Assembly: GCA_039931065.1 (NCBI GenBank)
Contig: JBDTSP010000023.1
Location: 1-64,000, forward strand
Reading direction: 5' to 3'
DNA: 64,000 nt
Source of the DNA: CADEED01 sp039931065
Lineage (GTDB): Bacteria > Pseudomonadota > Gammaproteobacteria > Steroidobacterales > Steroidobacteraceae
Shown here: positions 43,028 through 51,039 of the stretch, piece after piece
Position numbering within the stretch: position 1 is the first letter of the stretch
How the letters are laid out: every line of letters begins with the position of its first letter
Notes under the pieces: generated by a model
What the model saw: the letters and a program-made list of their open reading frames with translations, nothing else
The model's database searches: none
Told to the model about the DNA's origin: nothing
Program-made: the position numbers and the translations under genes

Positions 43028-43756
43028 ATGTTATCCCGTCCGCAGAATTGCTCGGAGAGCGTCCGAGTCGCTCAAACCCGCATTGCGGAGGCTTGCAGAG
43101 GCGCCGGTCGAAGTGTCGACTCGGTCACGCTTCTGGCCGTTTCGAAGGGTCAGAGCGGCGCAGCAATCGACGCCGCCGCGGGCGCGGGTGTCGAAAACTT
43201 TGGCGAGAATTTCCTGCAGGAAGCCCTGCCCAAAATCGAGTCGCTGGCGGGGCGCGAGCTCACCTGGCATTTCATCGGCCGCTTGCAGGCTAACAAGACC
43301 CGACAGGTCGCCGAGAATTTCGCCTGGGTGCACGGCGTCGACCGGCTCAAGATCGCCGAACGCCTGTCGGCCCAACGCCCTGTTCAGGCGCCGCCACTCA
43401 ACCTCTGCCTGCAGCTGCACGTGGGTGGCGAGGCATCGAAAGGTGGCATCGATGCGGCCGAAGTGGCGCAGTTGGCCACCGCGGTCGCCGCGCTGCCAAA
43501 CATCCGCCTGCGCGGCCTCATGAGTATGCCCCCGGCCGAAGATGCTCCCGAGGATCAGCGGCGGTGGTTCCGCGAGACGCGCCAGGTGTTCGATTATTTG
43601 AACGAACAAGGACACCGGCTCGACACCTTGTCGATGGGCACGAGCGCGGACTTTGAAGCGGCCATCCTCGAAGGCGCCACCATCGTGCGCATCGGTACGG
43701 CCATTTTCGGCCCGCGCAGCACCAAAACGGCCGACGACGCGCCTGACGAAAAGTAA
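43028..43756 (+). CDS. YggS/PROSC family PLP homeostasis protein
   Basis: PLP-binding protein (242 aa) without known catalysis that buffers pyridoxal phosphate. The PLP lysine is in LLAVSKGQ near residue 36, followed by FGENFLQEAL, WHFIGRLQANK and the C-terminal phosphate loop SMGTSADFEAAI with VRIGTAIFG. The ATG at 43028 is used; a GTG three codons earlier is possible. Divergent from pilT and followed by proC. Confidence 0.95.
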   Translation: MLSRPQNCSESVRVAQTRIAEACRGAGRSVDSVTLLAVSKGQSGAAIDAAAGAGVENFGENFLQEALPKIESLAGRELTWHFIGRLQANKTRQVAENFAWVHGVDRLKIAERLSAQRPVQAPPLNLCLQLHVGGEASKGGIDAAEVAQLATAVAALPNIRLRGLMSMPPAEDAPEDQRRWFRETRQVFDYLNEQGHRLDTLSMGTSADFEAAILEGATIVRIGTAIFGPRSTKTADDAPDEK

Positions 43757-43769
43757 TAATCATGCGCAC

Positions 43770-44603
43770 ATGAACATCCGGGCGGCTTTTATCGGTGGCG
43801 GCAACATGGGCGGCGCGTTGATTCGCGGGCTCATCGCGCGTGGCCTGCCCCCACAGAACATCAGTGTCGGCGAAGCTCACGAGCAGCGGCGCGTCGCGCT
43901 GGCCGACGAACTCGGCGTACACGTCTCCGCCGACAACCGTGAAGCGGTAGCGGGCGCCGACGTCGTCGTGCTCGCGGTCAAGCCCCAGGACATGGCGAGT
44001 ACCACGCAGGCGCTCGCCGATGTTTTCGCGCCACGGCCGCCGCTGGTGTTGTCGATTGCGGCGGGCATTCGCGTCGCCGATATCGCACGCTGGTGCGGTG
44101 CCGGCGTTGCCGTCGCGCGCGCCATGCCAAACCGCCCCGCTCTCAACAACGCCGGCGCGAGCGCGCTGTACGCGCCTGCGTCGCTGAGCGAGCCGCACCG
44201 CAAGCTTGCAGCGGAAGTACTCGGCGCCGTCGGCTCGACGGTGTGGGTGTCCGACGAGGAGGCGCTCGACGTCGTCACCGCGTTGTCCGGCAGCGGTCCG
44301 GCCTACTTCTTCCTGGTCACGGAACTGATGATCGACGCGGCCGTCAATCTCGGGCTCGAGCGCTCGAGCGCGCAGGAGCTCGCGCTGCAGACGTTGTTCG
44401 GTTCGGGGCAGATGGCGCGTGCCAGTGACGGCGACCTCGTACGGCTGCGCGCCGAGGTCACCTCGAAGGGCGGCACCACCGAGGCCGCGGTCCGCGCGTT
44501 AGATGCAGCGAACCTGCGTAGTATCATCGCCGCCGCGCTTGGCGCCGCGACCGATCGGGGCCGTGAAATGGCGCGTGACTTCGGCAAGAGTCAGAAAACA
44601 TGA
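43770..44603 (+). CDS. proC: pyrroline-5-carboxylate reductase
   Basis: Last enzyme of proline synthesis (277 aa). Rossmann motif FIGGGNMGGALI at the N-terminus, VKPQDM, and the C-terminal signature SGSGPAYFFL with TSKGGTTEAAV. The ATG at 43770 lies 13 bp after yggS; a longer frame overlaps that gene. Its stop overlaps the yggT start (ATGA). Confidence 0.96.
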   Translation: MNIRAAFIGGGNMGGALIRGLIARGLPPQNISVGEAHEQRRVALADELGVHVSADNREAVAGADVVVLAVKPQDMASTTQALADVFAPRPPLVLSIAAGIRVADIARWCGAGVAVARAMPNRPALNNAGASALYAPASLSEPHRKLAAEVLGAVGSTVWVSDEEALDVVTALSGSGPAYFFLVTELMIDAAVNLGLERSSAQELALQTLFGSGQMARASDGDLVRLRAEVTSKGGTTEAAVRALDAANLRSIIAAALGAATDRGREMARDFGKSQKT

Positions 44604-45139
44604 GAGCGCTCTACTACATCGTCGATACGCTCACCTCGCTGTATCTCGGCGTCCTCATCCTGCGTTTCATCATGCAACTGGCGCGCGCCAATTTTCGCAA
44701 TCCGCTCGCCGAGGCGGTGGTGAAAGCGACCAACCCGCTCATCCTGCCGCTGCGCCGCGTGTTGCCGCCGATGGGCCGGATCGACACCGCTTCGGTGGTC
44801 GCGATCGTGTTGTTCGCGATCTTCAAAGTCGCTGTGTTGCTGATCTTCGGTGCCGTGATTCCGGCGATCGTGGTCCTCGCGTTGCTGGTGCTGAAGACGC
44901 TGGTGCTCGCCGTGTTGTGGCTCTACGTCGTCATGATTTTCTTCTACGGGCTCGCGGGGATGCTCTTGCAGGGCGGCAGTTCGCCGATCTACGAGTTGCT
45001 CGCCTACGTTTGCGATCCGTTGCTTTCCCGCGTCCGCAAAACCATTCCCTCGATTGTAGGCGGCCTGGATTTGTCGTTCCTCTGGGCAATCATCGCGCTG
45101 CAGGCGGTCATCATCTTGATCGACGGAATCAGCGTCTGA
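44600..45139 (+). CDS. YggT family membrane protein
   Basis: Inner-membrane protein (179 aa) with two YGGT repeats, each two helices. Typical words are RFIMQLARANFRNPLAEAVVKATNPLI and SPIYELLAYVCDPLLSRVRKTIP. The family is linked to osmotic tolerance and division-site functions, without a firm biochemical role. The ATG overlaps the proC stop. Confidence 0.93.
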   Translation: MRALYYIVDTLTSLYLGVLILRFIMQLARANFRNPLAEAVVKATNPLILPLRRVLPPMGRIDTASVVAIVLFAIFKVAVLLIFGAVIPAIVVLALLVLKTLVLAVLWLYVVMIFFYGLAGMLLQGGSSPIYELLAYVCDPLLSRVRKTIPSIVGGLDLSFLWAIIALQAVIILIDGISV

Positions 45140-45340
45140 CGCGGCGCTGCCCTCGCTGCGACAACGACTTAACCGCATACCTCAACGTCGCTTCGATGCG
45201 CGCCATGCGCGCTGTATGGCGAAGATTCGTACAGCGATTTACGCGCAAATTCGTGTTGCGGCGACACTCGTGTTGTTGCGCATGTGCGCCGAACCCTAGA
45301 AAACAAGGCATTTGCCGCATTCATGTGCAACGAAAATTAT

Positions 45341-45368
45341 TTGCACGCGGGAATGCCTGTGATATGTT
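45341..45368 (+). promoter_or_regulatory. probable promoter of the HU-like gene
   Basis: TTGCAC (45341-45346), 16-bp spacer, TATGTT (45363-45368), about 68 bp before the ATG, in an AT-richer stretch. The rest of 45140-45340 has no gene or clear signal. An AGGAG (45422-45426) serves as ribosome site. Confidence 0.45.
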
Positions 45369-45435
45369 GCGCGCCGAATCGCTCGCCGCGGGATATGTTT
45401 TCCGCTGCATTTTTTTCTTATGAGGAGTCCGAAGA

Positions 45436-45747
45436 ATGGCAAAGAAAGGTGGCGCACCGACGAAGTCGGAAATCGTGGCAACGATCTGCAAAGACGCTGA
45501 ACTGTCCCGCAAGCAGGTCGCCGCGGTGTTCGAGTCACTCAACGGCATCATCAAGAAGAGCCTGCGTGGACCCGGTCTGTTCACGATGCCCGGCCTTCTG
45601 AAGATGAAGGTTGTGAAGAAGCCCGCCACGAAGGCGCGCGAAGGTATCAACCCGTTCACGAAGGAAAAGATGGTGTTCAAGGCGAAGCCGGCCTCCAAGA
45701 AGGTCCGCGTGCTGCCTCTGAAGAGCTTGAAGGCGCTGGTCAACTAA
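45436..45747 (+). CDS. HU-like DNA-binding protein
   Basis: Small basic protein (103 aa) of the HU/IHF fold. The N-terminal dimer helices include KSEIVATICKDAELSRKQVAAVFESL and the beta-arm region is lysine-rich (KKPATKAREGINPFTKEKMVFKAKPASKKVRVLPL). It probably bends or compacts DNA. Strong AGGAG upstream, a dedicated promoter-like sequence and an intrinsic terminator suggest a highly expressed single-gene unit. It differs from canonical 90-aa HU in its arm. Confidence 0.9.
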   Translation: MAKKGGAPTKSEIVATICKDAELSRKQVAAVFESLNGIIKKSLRGPGLFTMPGLLKMKVVKKPATKAREGINPFTKEKMVFKAKPASKKVRVLPLKSLKALVN

Positions 45748-45789
45748 GACGCGCTTGCTCGCGCGTGCCACGACGCGCGATGCAGATTG

Positions 45790-45828
45790 AAAGGCCCGGC
45801 GTTCAGAGCGCCCGGGCCTTTTGTCTTT
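45790..45828 (+). terminator. intrinsic terminator of the HU-like gene
   Basis: Hairpin AAGGCCCGG / CCGGGCCTT with an intervening GCGTTCAGAGCGC loop, followed by TTGTCTTTT. It begins about 43 bp after the stop codon. Confidence 0.85.
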
Positions 45829-45832
45829 TGGG

Positions 45833-45940
45833 AAGTAGTGCCGGAAGAAGTAGTACCGGGTAGGGATTGCGTGAGCGTAATCGCATGAGCCGACGCTGGC
45901 TCAATCCCTATCCGGTACTACTTCTTCCTCGGCACTTCTT
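45833..45940. repeat. long inverted repeat between convergent genes (CCGGGTAGGG core)
   Basis: Arms 45833-45869 and 45902-45940 pair over ~35 nt with a few mismatches. The left arm carries GTAGTACCGGGTAGGGATT and the right its near complement. The ~32-nt loop includes GCGTGAGCG. The right tip ends 3 bp before the TGA stop of the convergent alpha/beta hydrolase gene. It shares CCGGGTAGGG with the element at 23305 and lies directly after the HU-gene terminator. Confidence 0.9.
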
Positions 45941-45942
45941 CT

Positions 45943-46572
45943 TCACTGACTCCGCAGGAAATCCAGCACGAGTGGTTTGAGCTCATGCAGCTTGCCGTGA
46001 AAGAAGTGCCCGGCGCCCGCGAGAACGTGCAGGCGCGGTTTTCGTGGCTGTTGCGCTGCCCAGGCCAGCACCGCCTCTGCGGGCACCACGTCGTCCGCGT
46101 CGCCCTGCGCCAGCATCCAGTCGCAATCGGGATTTGCCACCGTTCCCAGCTCGAAACGCGCCACCGGAGGCGCCACCGCGACCAGCTTCACGGGTGCGAG
46201 GTCTTGCGCGCCACGCAAGGCGACGAAAGCGCCGAATGAGAATCCGCCTAACCACAGATCGGCGGACGGAAACCGCCTGCGTCCTTCGGCCACCACCGCG
46301 GCCAGGTCGAGGGCTTCGCCACGGCCGTTGTCGAATGTGCCGCCGCTCGCACCCACGCCTCGAAAGTTGAACCGGAAGGTGGGAGCTCCGCATTCCATCA
46401 TGGAGCGCGCGATCGTGTGGGTGACCTTGTTGTCCATCGTCCCGCCGAACAGCGGATGCGGATGGCAGACCACGCCGAAAACGGCGGGCGTGGAATCGCC
46501 ATCCGGGGTCTCGAGCCGGCTTTCGAGCGGCCCGACCGGGCCGGCGAGCGTCAGGGCCTCGGTCCGGCTCAC
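45943..46572 (-). CDS. alpha/beta hydrolase
   Basis: Cytoplasmic alpha/beta-hydrolase fold protein (209 aa). The nucleophile elbow is GFSFGA, the oxyanion region CHPHPLFGG, an acid candidate in GDADDVVP and the catalytic His in AGAGHFFHG. It fits the dienelactone-hydrolase-like group often annotated as a conserved esterase. The substrate is unknown. The start overlaps the stop of the amidohydrolase remnant by 4 bp, and the stop abuts a long inverted repeat. Confidence 0.88.
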   Translation of the reverse strand: MSRTEALTLAGPVGPLESRLETPDGDSTPAVFGVVCHPHPLFGGTMDNKVTHTIARSMMECGAPTFRFNFRGVGASGGTFDNGRGEALDLAAVVAEGRRRFPSADLWLGGFSFGAFVALRGAQDLAPVKLVAVAPPVARFELGTVANPDCDWMLAQGDADDVVPAEAVLAWAAQQPRKPRLHVLAGAGHFFHGKLHELKPLVLDFLRSQ

Positions 46573-46832
46573 GGCGCCTGGTAGACGGTGTTGTCCTTCA
46601 TCACGAACACCACGCGCTCCATGACTGCTATGTCCTCGAGCGGGTCGCCCGGCACGCCGACGAGCTCGCCTAACTTCCCGACCGCGATGCTGCCGGTCTT
46701 TTCGTCGAGATCGAGGAACTTCGCCGGCACGGAGACACCGTCGATGAGGCGCCCCGCGTGTGTGAGCGTCGCGGCCTGGGCTGCGCTTGCGATCAACACC
46801 AGCGTCGCCAGGCCCAGCGCGACGCGCGCCAT
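46569..46832 (-). pseudogene. internally deleted amidohydrolase (N- and C-terminal ends fused)
   Basis: Reads as an 87-aa exported protein. The signal peptide (to about AAQA) and TLTHAGRLIDGVS resemble the start of imidazolonepropionase-like amidohydrolases. KTGSIAVGKLGELVGVPGDPLEDIAVMERVVFVMK resembles their extreme C-terminus. About 300 residues with all metal ligands are missing, and the join near residue 35 keeps the frame. It overlaps fkbp and the hydrolase gene by 4 bp each, so the operon is otherwise intact. It may be a remnant or a stable mini-protein. Confidence 0.75.
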
Positions 46833-47365
46833 CAACGAATCTCGACGAGCTCGACGTCGAACACCAGCGTCGCGCCGCCGGGAATCAGGCCGCCGCCCGC
46901 ACCGCGCGCGCCGTAGCCCATTTCCGGCGGAATGACGAGGCGGCGCTTGCCGCCCGGCTTCATGCCCACCACGCCCTCGTCCCAGCCCTTGATCACCATG
47001 CCTGCGCCGACCGGAAATTCGAACGGCTCGTTGCGATCGACCGAACTATCGAACTTCTTGCCCTTGTTTTCGGTTGCGGCGGCGTCGTACAGCCAGCCGG
47101 TGTAGTGCACGAGAGCGGTCTGGCCGGATTTGATTTCGGCGCCTGCGCCGGGGGCGAGTTCGATTTTCTGCAGGGGCATGTTTTCGGTTCCTGTGGCAGA
47201 GGTCGCATCGGCGACGGGTTCGGAGGACGGAGCCGCGTCGCCTGCGGGGGCGGCAGCGGCCGAGGGCTGCGATTCATCGGCGGGTTTGTCGCGCGACGAA
47301 CAGGCGGCCAGCATCGAGAAGGCCAACGCAACGGTCAGTGATGAGGCCAGCGACTTCGGGGTCAT
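46832..47365 (-). CDS. FKBP-type peptidyl-prolyl isomerase lipoprotein
   Basis: Probable lipoprotein (177 aa): signal peptide with lipobox LAAC near residue 22, an A/P/S-rich linker, then one FKBP domain (about 75-177). Active-site pattern: VHYTGWLYDG-like segment, FEFPVGAGMVIKGWDEGV and YGARGAGGGLIPGGATLVFDVEL. It should assist folding of periplasmic or outer-membrane proteins. The ATG at 47365 gives a proper signal peptide. htpG lies 41 bp upstream on the same strand. Confidence 0.92.
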   Translation of the reverse strand: MTPKSLASSLTVALAFSMLAACSSRDKPADESQPSAAAAPAGDAAPSSEPVADATSATGTENMPLQKIELAPGAGAEIKSGQTALVHYTGWLYDAAATENKGKKFDSSVDRNEPFEFPVGAGMVIKGWDEGVVGMKPGGKRRLVIPPEMGYGARGAGGGLIPGGATLVFDVELVEIR

Positions 47366-47406
47366 CGAGCTACTCCGGTTTTGCGGGAGCGGCATTATTG
47401 CACGCC

Positions 47407-49314
47407 TCATTGCGGCAGCCGGGTCCAGAGACGGTTGAGCCGCTGCACGAACGCGCCCGGATCCGGCAGCTGCGCGCCTTCGGCCAGCATGGCCTGCTCG
47501 TAGAGCACCAGCGCCAGTTCACCGAACTCCGTCGCGTCCTCACGATGCTCGAGGTACTTGACCACGTGATGCTCGACGTTGAGTTCGAGCACTGGTTTGC
47601 CCGCGGGCGCCTGCTGACCGGCGGCCTCGAGCGCGCGGCGCAGCGGCGCCGAAAGATCGTGTTCACCGGCGACCAGGACCGCGGCCGAATCCTTGAGTCG
47701 CGTGCTGACGCGCACTTCCGAGACACGTTCGCCGAGGGAGTCCTTGACGCGCTTGAGCAGCGTCTTGCTCTCCTTGAGCTGGGCCTCGACTTTTTCCTTG
47801 TCCGCCGTGCTCGACAGGCCACCGAGTTCGAGATCGCCGCGGGTGGCATCCTTGAACTTCTTGCCTTCGAATTCCTGCAGGTGATCCATGACCCAGGCGT
47901 CGATGCGCCGGCCTAACAACAGGACTTCGACGTTGCGGGTGCGTAAACCTTCGATGGCCGGATGGCTGCGCGCGGCGGCGAGATTCTCTCCGACGACGTA
48001 GTAGATCTTGTCCTGGCCGGTCTGCATTCGGCCGACATAGTCGGCGAGTGAGGTCTGCTCCTCATCGCCCTGCTGGGTGGAGTTCGCGAACCTCAGCAGC
48101 GGCAGGATCTTGTCGCGATTGGAGGGATCCTCGGCCAGGCCCTCCTTGAGCACCGCGCCGAACTCACGCCAGAAGCCCTGGTACTTTTCCGGTTCGTCCT
48201 TGGCGAGTTTGCCGAGCATTTCGAGCACGCGTCGCGTCAGAGCGCCGCGCATGGCCTCGACGTCGCTGTCGGCCTGCAGCAGTTCGCGCGAGACGTTGAG
48301 CGGCAGGTCGGCCGAATCGAGCACACCTTTGACGAACCGCAGGTACAACGGCAGGAACTGATCAGCGTCGTCCATGATGAAAACGCGCCGCACGTACAGC
48401 TTGAGCCCGCGTGCGCCCTCGCGCTGCCACAGATCGTAAGGCGCCGCGGCGGGGATGTAGATGAGGCTGGTGTAGTCGCGCTTGCCTTCGACGCGGTTGT
48501 GCGACCAGGTGAGCGGCTCGCCCGAGTCGTGCGTCAGGTGCCGATAGAACTCGACGTACTCATCGTCCTTGATCTCGCCCTTTGAACGGGCCCACAACGC
48601 CGTGCCGCGATTGACGGCCTCGTAGTCGAGGGTCGCCTCGCCTTCCTTCGGCATGCGCACCGGAAACGCGATGTGATCGGAATAGCGGCGCACCAGCGAA
48701 CGCAGTTGCCACGCATCGAGAAATTCCTGCGCGTCGTCCTTGAGGTGCAGAACTATTGTCGTGCCGCGCGCGGCGTGCTCGATGGTCTCCACCGTGAAAT
48801 CGCCGTCCGCGGCCGATTCCCAGCGCACCCCTTCCGAGGCGGAAAGGCCGGCGCGCCGCGTGAGCACTTCGACCCGATCGGCCACGATGAAGGCCGAATA
48901 GAAGCCCACGCCGAACTGGCCGATGAGCTGCGAATCCTTCTGCTGGTCGCCGGAGAGTTTCTTGAAGAACTCCGCGGTGCCAGAACGCGCGATGGTGCCC
49001 AGGTGCGAGACCGCCTCGTCACGACTCATACCGATGCCGTTGTCGCGGATGGTCAACGTCTTCTTGTCTTTGTCGGCTTCGATCCAGACCGCGAGTTCAG
49101 GTTCGCCCGCCATCAGCGCAGGATCGCTGAGTGCCGCGAAGCGCAGCTTGTCGTTGGCGTCGGAGGCGTTCGAGATCAGCTCACGCAGGAAGATCTCCCG
49201 GTGGCTGTACAACGAATGGATCATGAGCTTGAGCAGCTCACGGACTTCGGCTTGGAACCCTAAGGTTTCTTTCGCCTTGTTATTTTCCGTTTCCGGAGAT
49301 TGGGGGGTTGTCAT
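47407..49314 (-). CDS. htpG: molecular chaperone HtpG (Hsp90)
   Basis: Cytosolic Hsp90 chaperone (635 aa). GHKL ATPase motifs are SNASDANDKLRF, IRDNGIGMS and GQFGVGFYSAF. The middle-domain arginine segment LPLNVSREL is intact and a C-terminal dimerisation domain is present. Length matches E. coli HtpG (624). No heat-shock sigma-32 promoter was recognised upstream. Confidence 0.97.
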   Translation of the reverse strand: MTTPQSPETENNKAKETLGFQAEVRELLKLMIHSLYSHREIFLRELISNASDANDKLRFAALSDPALMAGEPELAVWIEADKDKKTLTIRDNGIGMSRDEAVSHLGTIARSGTAEFFKKLSGDQQKDSQLIGQFGVGFYSAFIVADRVEVLTRRAGLSASEGVRWESAADGDFTVETIEHAARGTTIVLHLKDDAQEFLDAWQLRSLVRRYSDHIAFPVRMPKEGEATLDYEAVNRGTALWARSKGEIKDDEYVEFYRHLTHDSGEPLTWSHNRVEGKRDYTSLIYIPAAAPYDLWQREGARGLKLYVRRVFIMDDADQFLPLYLRFVKGVLDSADLPLNVSRELLQADSDVEAMRGALTRRVLEMLGKLAKDEPEKYQGFWREFGAVLKEGLAEDPSNRDKILPLLRFANSTQQGDEEQTSLADYVGRMQTGQDKIYYVVGENLAAARSHPAIEGLRTRNVEVLLLGRRIDAWVMDHLQEFEGKKFKDATRGDLELGGLSSTADKEKVEAQLKESKTLLKRVKDSLGERVSEVRVSTRLKDSAAVLVAGEHDLSAPLRRALEAAGQQAPAGKPVLELNVEHHVVKYLEHREDATEFGELALVLYEQAMLAEGAQLPDPGAFVQRLNRLWTRLPQ

Positions 49315-49383
49315 GGCGCCCGGAGGTTGCGGGCGCCGCGTTCGGAATTCAAGCCCCGGAGCGGGGCTGAGGATTCAGCGGCT

Positions 49384-49494
49384 TCAGCGCGGGCGGACGG
49401 TCGTCCAGATCGCGATGGCGGTGTTCTTCACCATGTAGCGGCTGGTGCCGATCAGGTCGTCGAGGTCGTCCCAGAGGAGGAGAAAACGTTCCAT
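49384..49494 (-). CDS. putative 36-aa microprotein upstream of htpG
   Basis: Minus-strand ORF of 36 codons beginning MERFLLLWDDLDDL and ending TTVRPR. An AAGGAA ribosome-binding site lies about 7-8 nt before the ATG at 49494. The acidic DDLDD cluster after a hydrophobic start is a distinct pattern and I believe similar short proteins occur in related bacteria, but this needs a search. A short hairpin (AGCCCCG/CGGGGCT, 49352-49368) follows before htpG. No function is suggested. Confidence 0.5.
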   Translation of the reverse strand: MERFLLLWDDLDDLIGTSRYMVKNTAIAIWTTVRPR

Positions 49495-49669
49495 GCGATT
49501 CGTTCCTTACACAAACCAAGCTTGTGTCGACTCTAGGAACAGAGGCGGCGAGCGGCTGTGTCAGGAGTCACACTCAACTGCCCGTTTGGTTGCTACAAAT
49601 GCCCGCCATCGCTAGTCTTTCGAGTGAGTCACATCGGAACCACATTCTGACAACTAGTCTGAAAGATGC

Positions 49670-50449
49670 ATGCAACGCATCGTCGTACTAAACCCTAAAG
49701 GCGGCTCCGGTAAGACGACGCTCGCGATCAACCTCGCGGCGTTTTTCGCAAACCGTGGCGACAACACTTTGCTGATCGATCGCGATCCGCAGGGTTCGGC
49801 GACGCGCTGGTTGCGCAAGCGCAAGGTGCCGCAACCCGCGATCAACGGAATCGCCACCTTCGAAAACGACGGGCGCACCACTCGCGCCTGGCAGATGCGC
49901 GTCCCCGAAGGCACGGAAAAGATCGTCGTCGATAGCCCCGCTGCCGTCGAGGCGCGCCTCCTGCCCGAACTCACGCGCGACGCCAACAAGATCATCGTTC
50001 CGGTGCTGCCGTCGGACATCGATATTCACGCCGCGTCGCGCTGCATCGCCGACCTGCTGCTGGTCGCGAAGATCAAGCGCGCCGAGAACCGCATCGGCGT
50101 CATCGCCAATCGGGTGCGCAAAAACACCTTGATGTTCCAGTCGCTGATGCGCTTTCTGGAGAAACTGGATATCCCGATCGTCGCCACGGTGCGCGACTCG
50201 CAGAACTACGTGCGCGCCGCCGAACAAGGCGTGGGGATCCACGAAATGAAGTCCTACCTGGTCAAGGAGGACCTGGCGCAGTGGGAAACCCTGCTTGCCT
50301 GGCTCGAGCCGGAGCGCGTACTCACCGAGCAACCCGCGCCGCTGCAGGAGCAGCCTGCCCCGCAGGCGGCACCCGCCCCCGAGGCCGTGATCGAGAATTG
50401 GGACGACGACCTCGCCCAAGACGCACGTTTCGTCATCAAGACCCCGTAA
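49670..50449 (+). CDS. ParA/MinD-family ATPase without ParB
   Basis: Walker-type cytoskeletal ATPase (259 aa). The deviant Walker A is KGGSGKTT (residues 10-17), followed by DRDPQGSA, DSPAAVEA and a C-terminal Q/P/A-rich tail (about 220-245). Such proteins position cargoes on the nucleoid. No parB or parS-like partner is adjacent, so the cargo (chemoreceptor array, pilus or other) is unknown. The ATG at 49670 follows an AT-rich 175-bp gap. The stop merges into a hairpin repeat. Confidence 0.88.
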   Translation: MQRIVVLNPKGGSGKTTLAINLAAFFANRGDNTLLIDRDPQGSATRWLRKRKVPQPAINGIATFENDGRTTRAWQMRVPEGTEKIVVDSPAAVEARLLPELTRDANKIIVPVLPSDIDIHAASRCIADLLLVAKIKRAENRIGVIANRVRKNTLMFQSLMRFLEKLDIPIVATVRDSQNYVRAAEQGVGIHEMKSYLVKEDLAQWETLLAWLEPERVLTEQPAPLQEQPAPQAAPAPEAVIENWDDDLAQDARFVIKTP

Positions 50450-50496
50450 TGGGGACACGCCCCATTTCCTAGCAAAAGGGGCCAGAGCTCATTTCC
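50449..50496. repeat. REP-type hairpin sequence after the parA-like gene
   Basis: ATGGGG-ACACG-CCCCAT (50449-50465) forms a short hairpin directly after the stop codon. It is followed by AAAAGGGGCCAGAGCTCATTTCC (50474-50496), which carries the AAAGGGGNCA word of the long repeat at 18518. It looks like a solitary or decayed copy. A fragment (CCCCTTTTCAGGG) also occurs near 39631. Confidence 0.55.
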
Positions 50497-50641
50497 TTCG
50501 GGCACACGAACGCTCCGCGAGCCACGCCCAGTCGGCGCCTGCCCGATCTTCCGCTTCCCACCAAACCAGTCTTTATCTTCATCTGCCGGCGAATGGAATT
50601 CACCGCAACCCGCGTTATCTCGCGGTGTTATTTCTCGACGC

Positions 50642-50860
50642 TCACTTCTTGACTACGGGTGCCGGCTCGTCTTCCCACGAACCCTTCACCTTGTCCGCCC
50701 AATGCTTGTAGCTAGACCACGTGTACAGGTTCTTGGTGATTGCAGCATGACGCCCACGCGTGCGCTGCATGCGCTCGAGCCAGGCGGCATAAGCATCCGT
50801 GCCTACTGGCGGCGGTGCTCCGTTACCTAAATTTCCCCGGCTTCTGTCTGAGGAACTCAT
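50642..50860 (-). CDS. small hypothetical protein (72 aa)
   Basis: Basic, aromatic-rich small protein: an S/R/G-rich start, then AYAAWLERMQRTRGRHA, KNLYTWSSYKHWADKVKGSW and an acidic tail. The ATG at 50860 has GGGAG at good spacing; an upstream ATG would add 23 residues without a ribosome site. No membrane segment. I do not recognise it. Confidence 0.6.
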   Translation of the reverse strand: MSSSDRSRGNLGNGAPPPVGTDAYAAWLERMQRTRGRHAAITKNLYTWSSYKHWADKVKGSWEDEPAPVVKK

Positions 50861-51039
50861 GCGGTTACTCCCTTTCGGTTGACGTAAGCCTACGGTTTCG
50901 TCGCACCAAAACGACAGGAACTGATTCACGCGGTCGCAACTGCTTGCGGCCGATGCGTGGTGGTTCGCACTGATTTTTTCGTTATGTCGCGATCACGCGT
51001 GAAACGCGCGCCGCGATTTAACGTTGTAGTTGCTTATTG

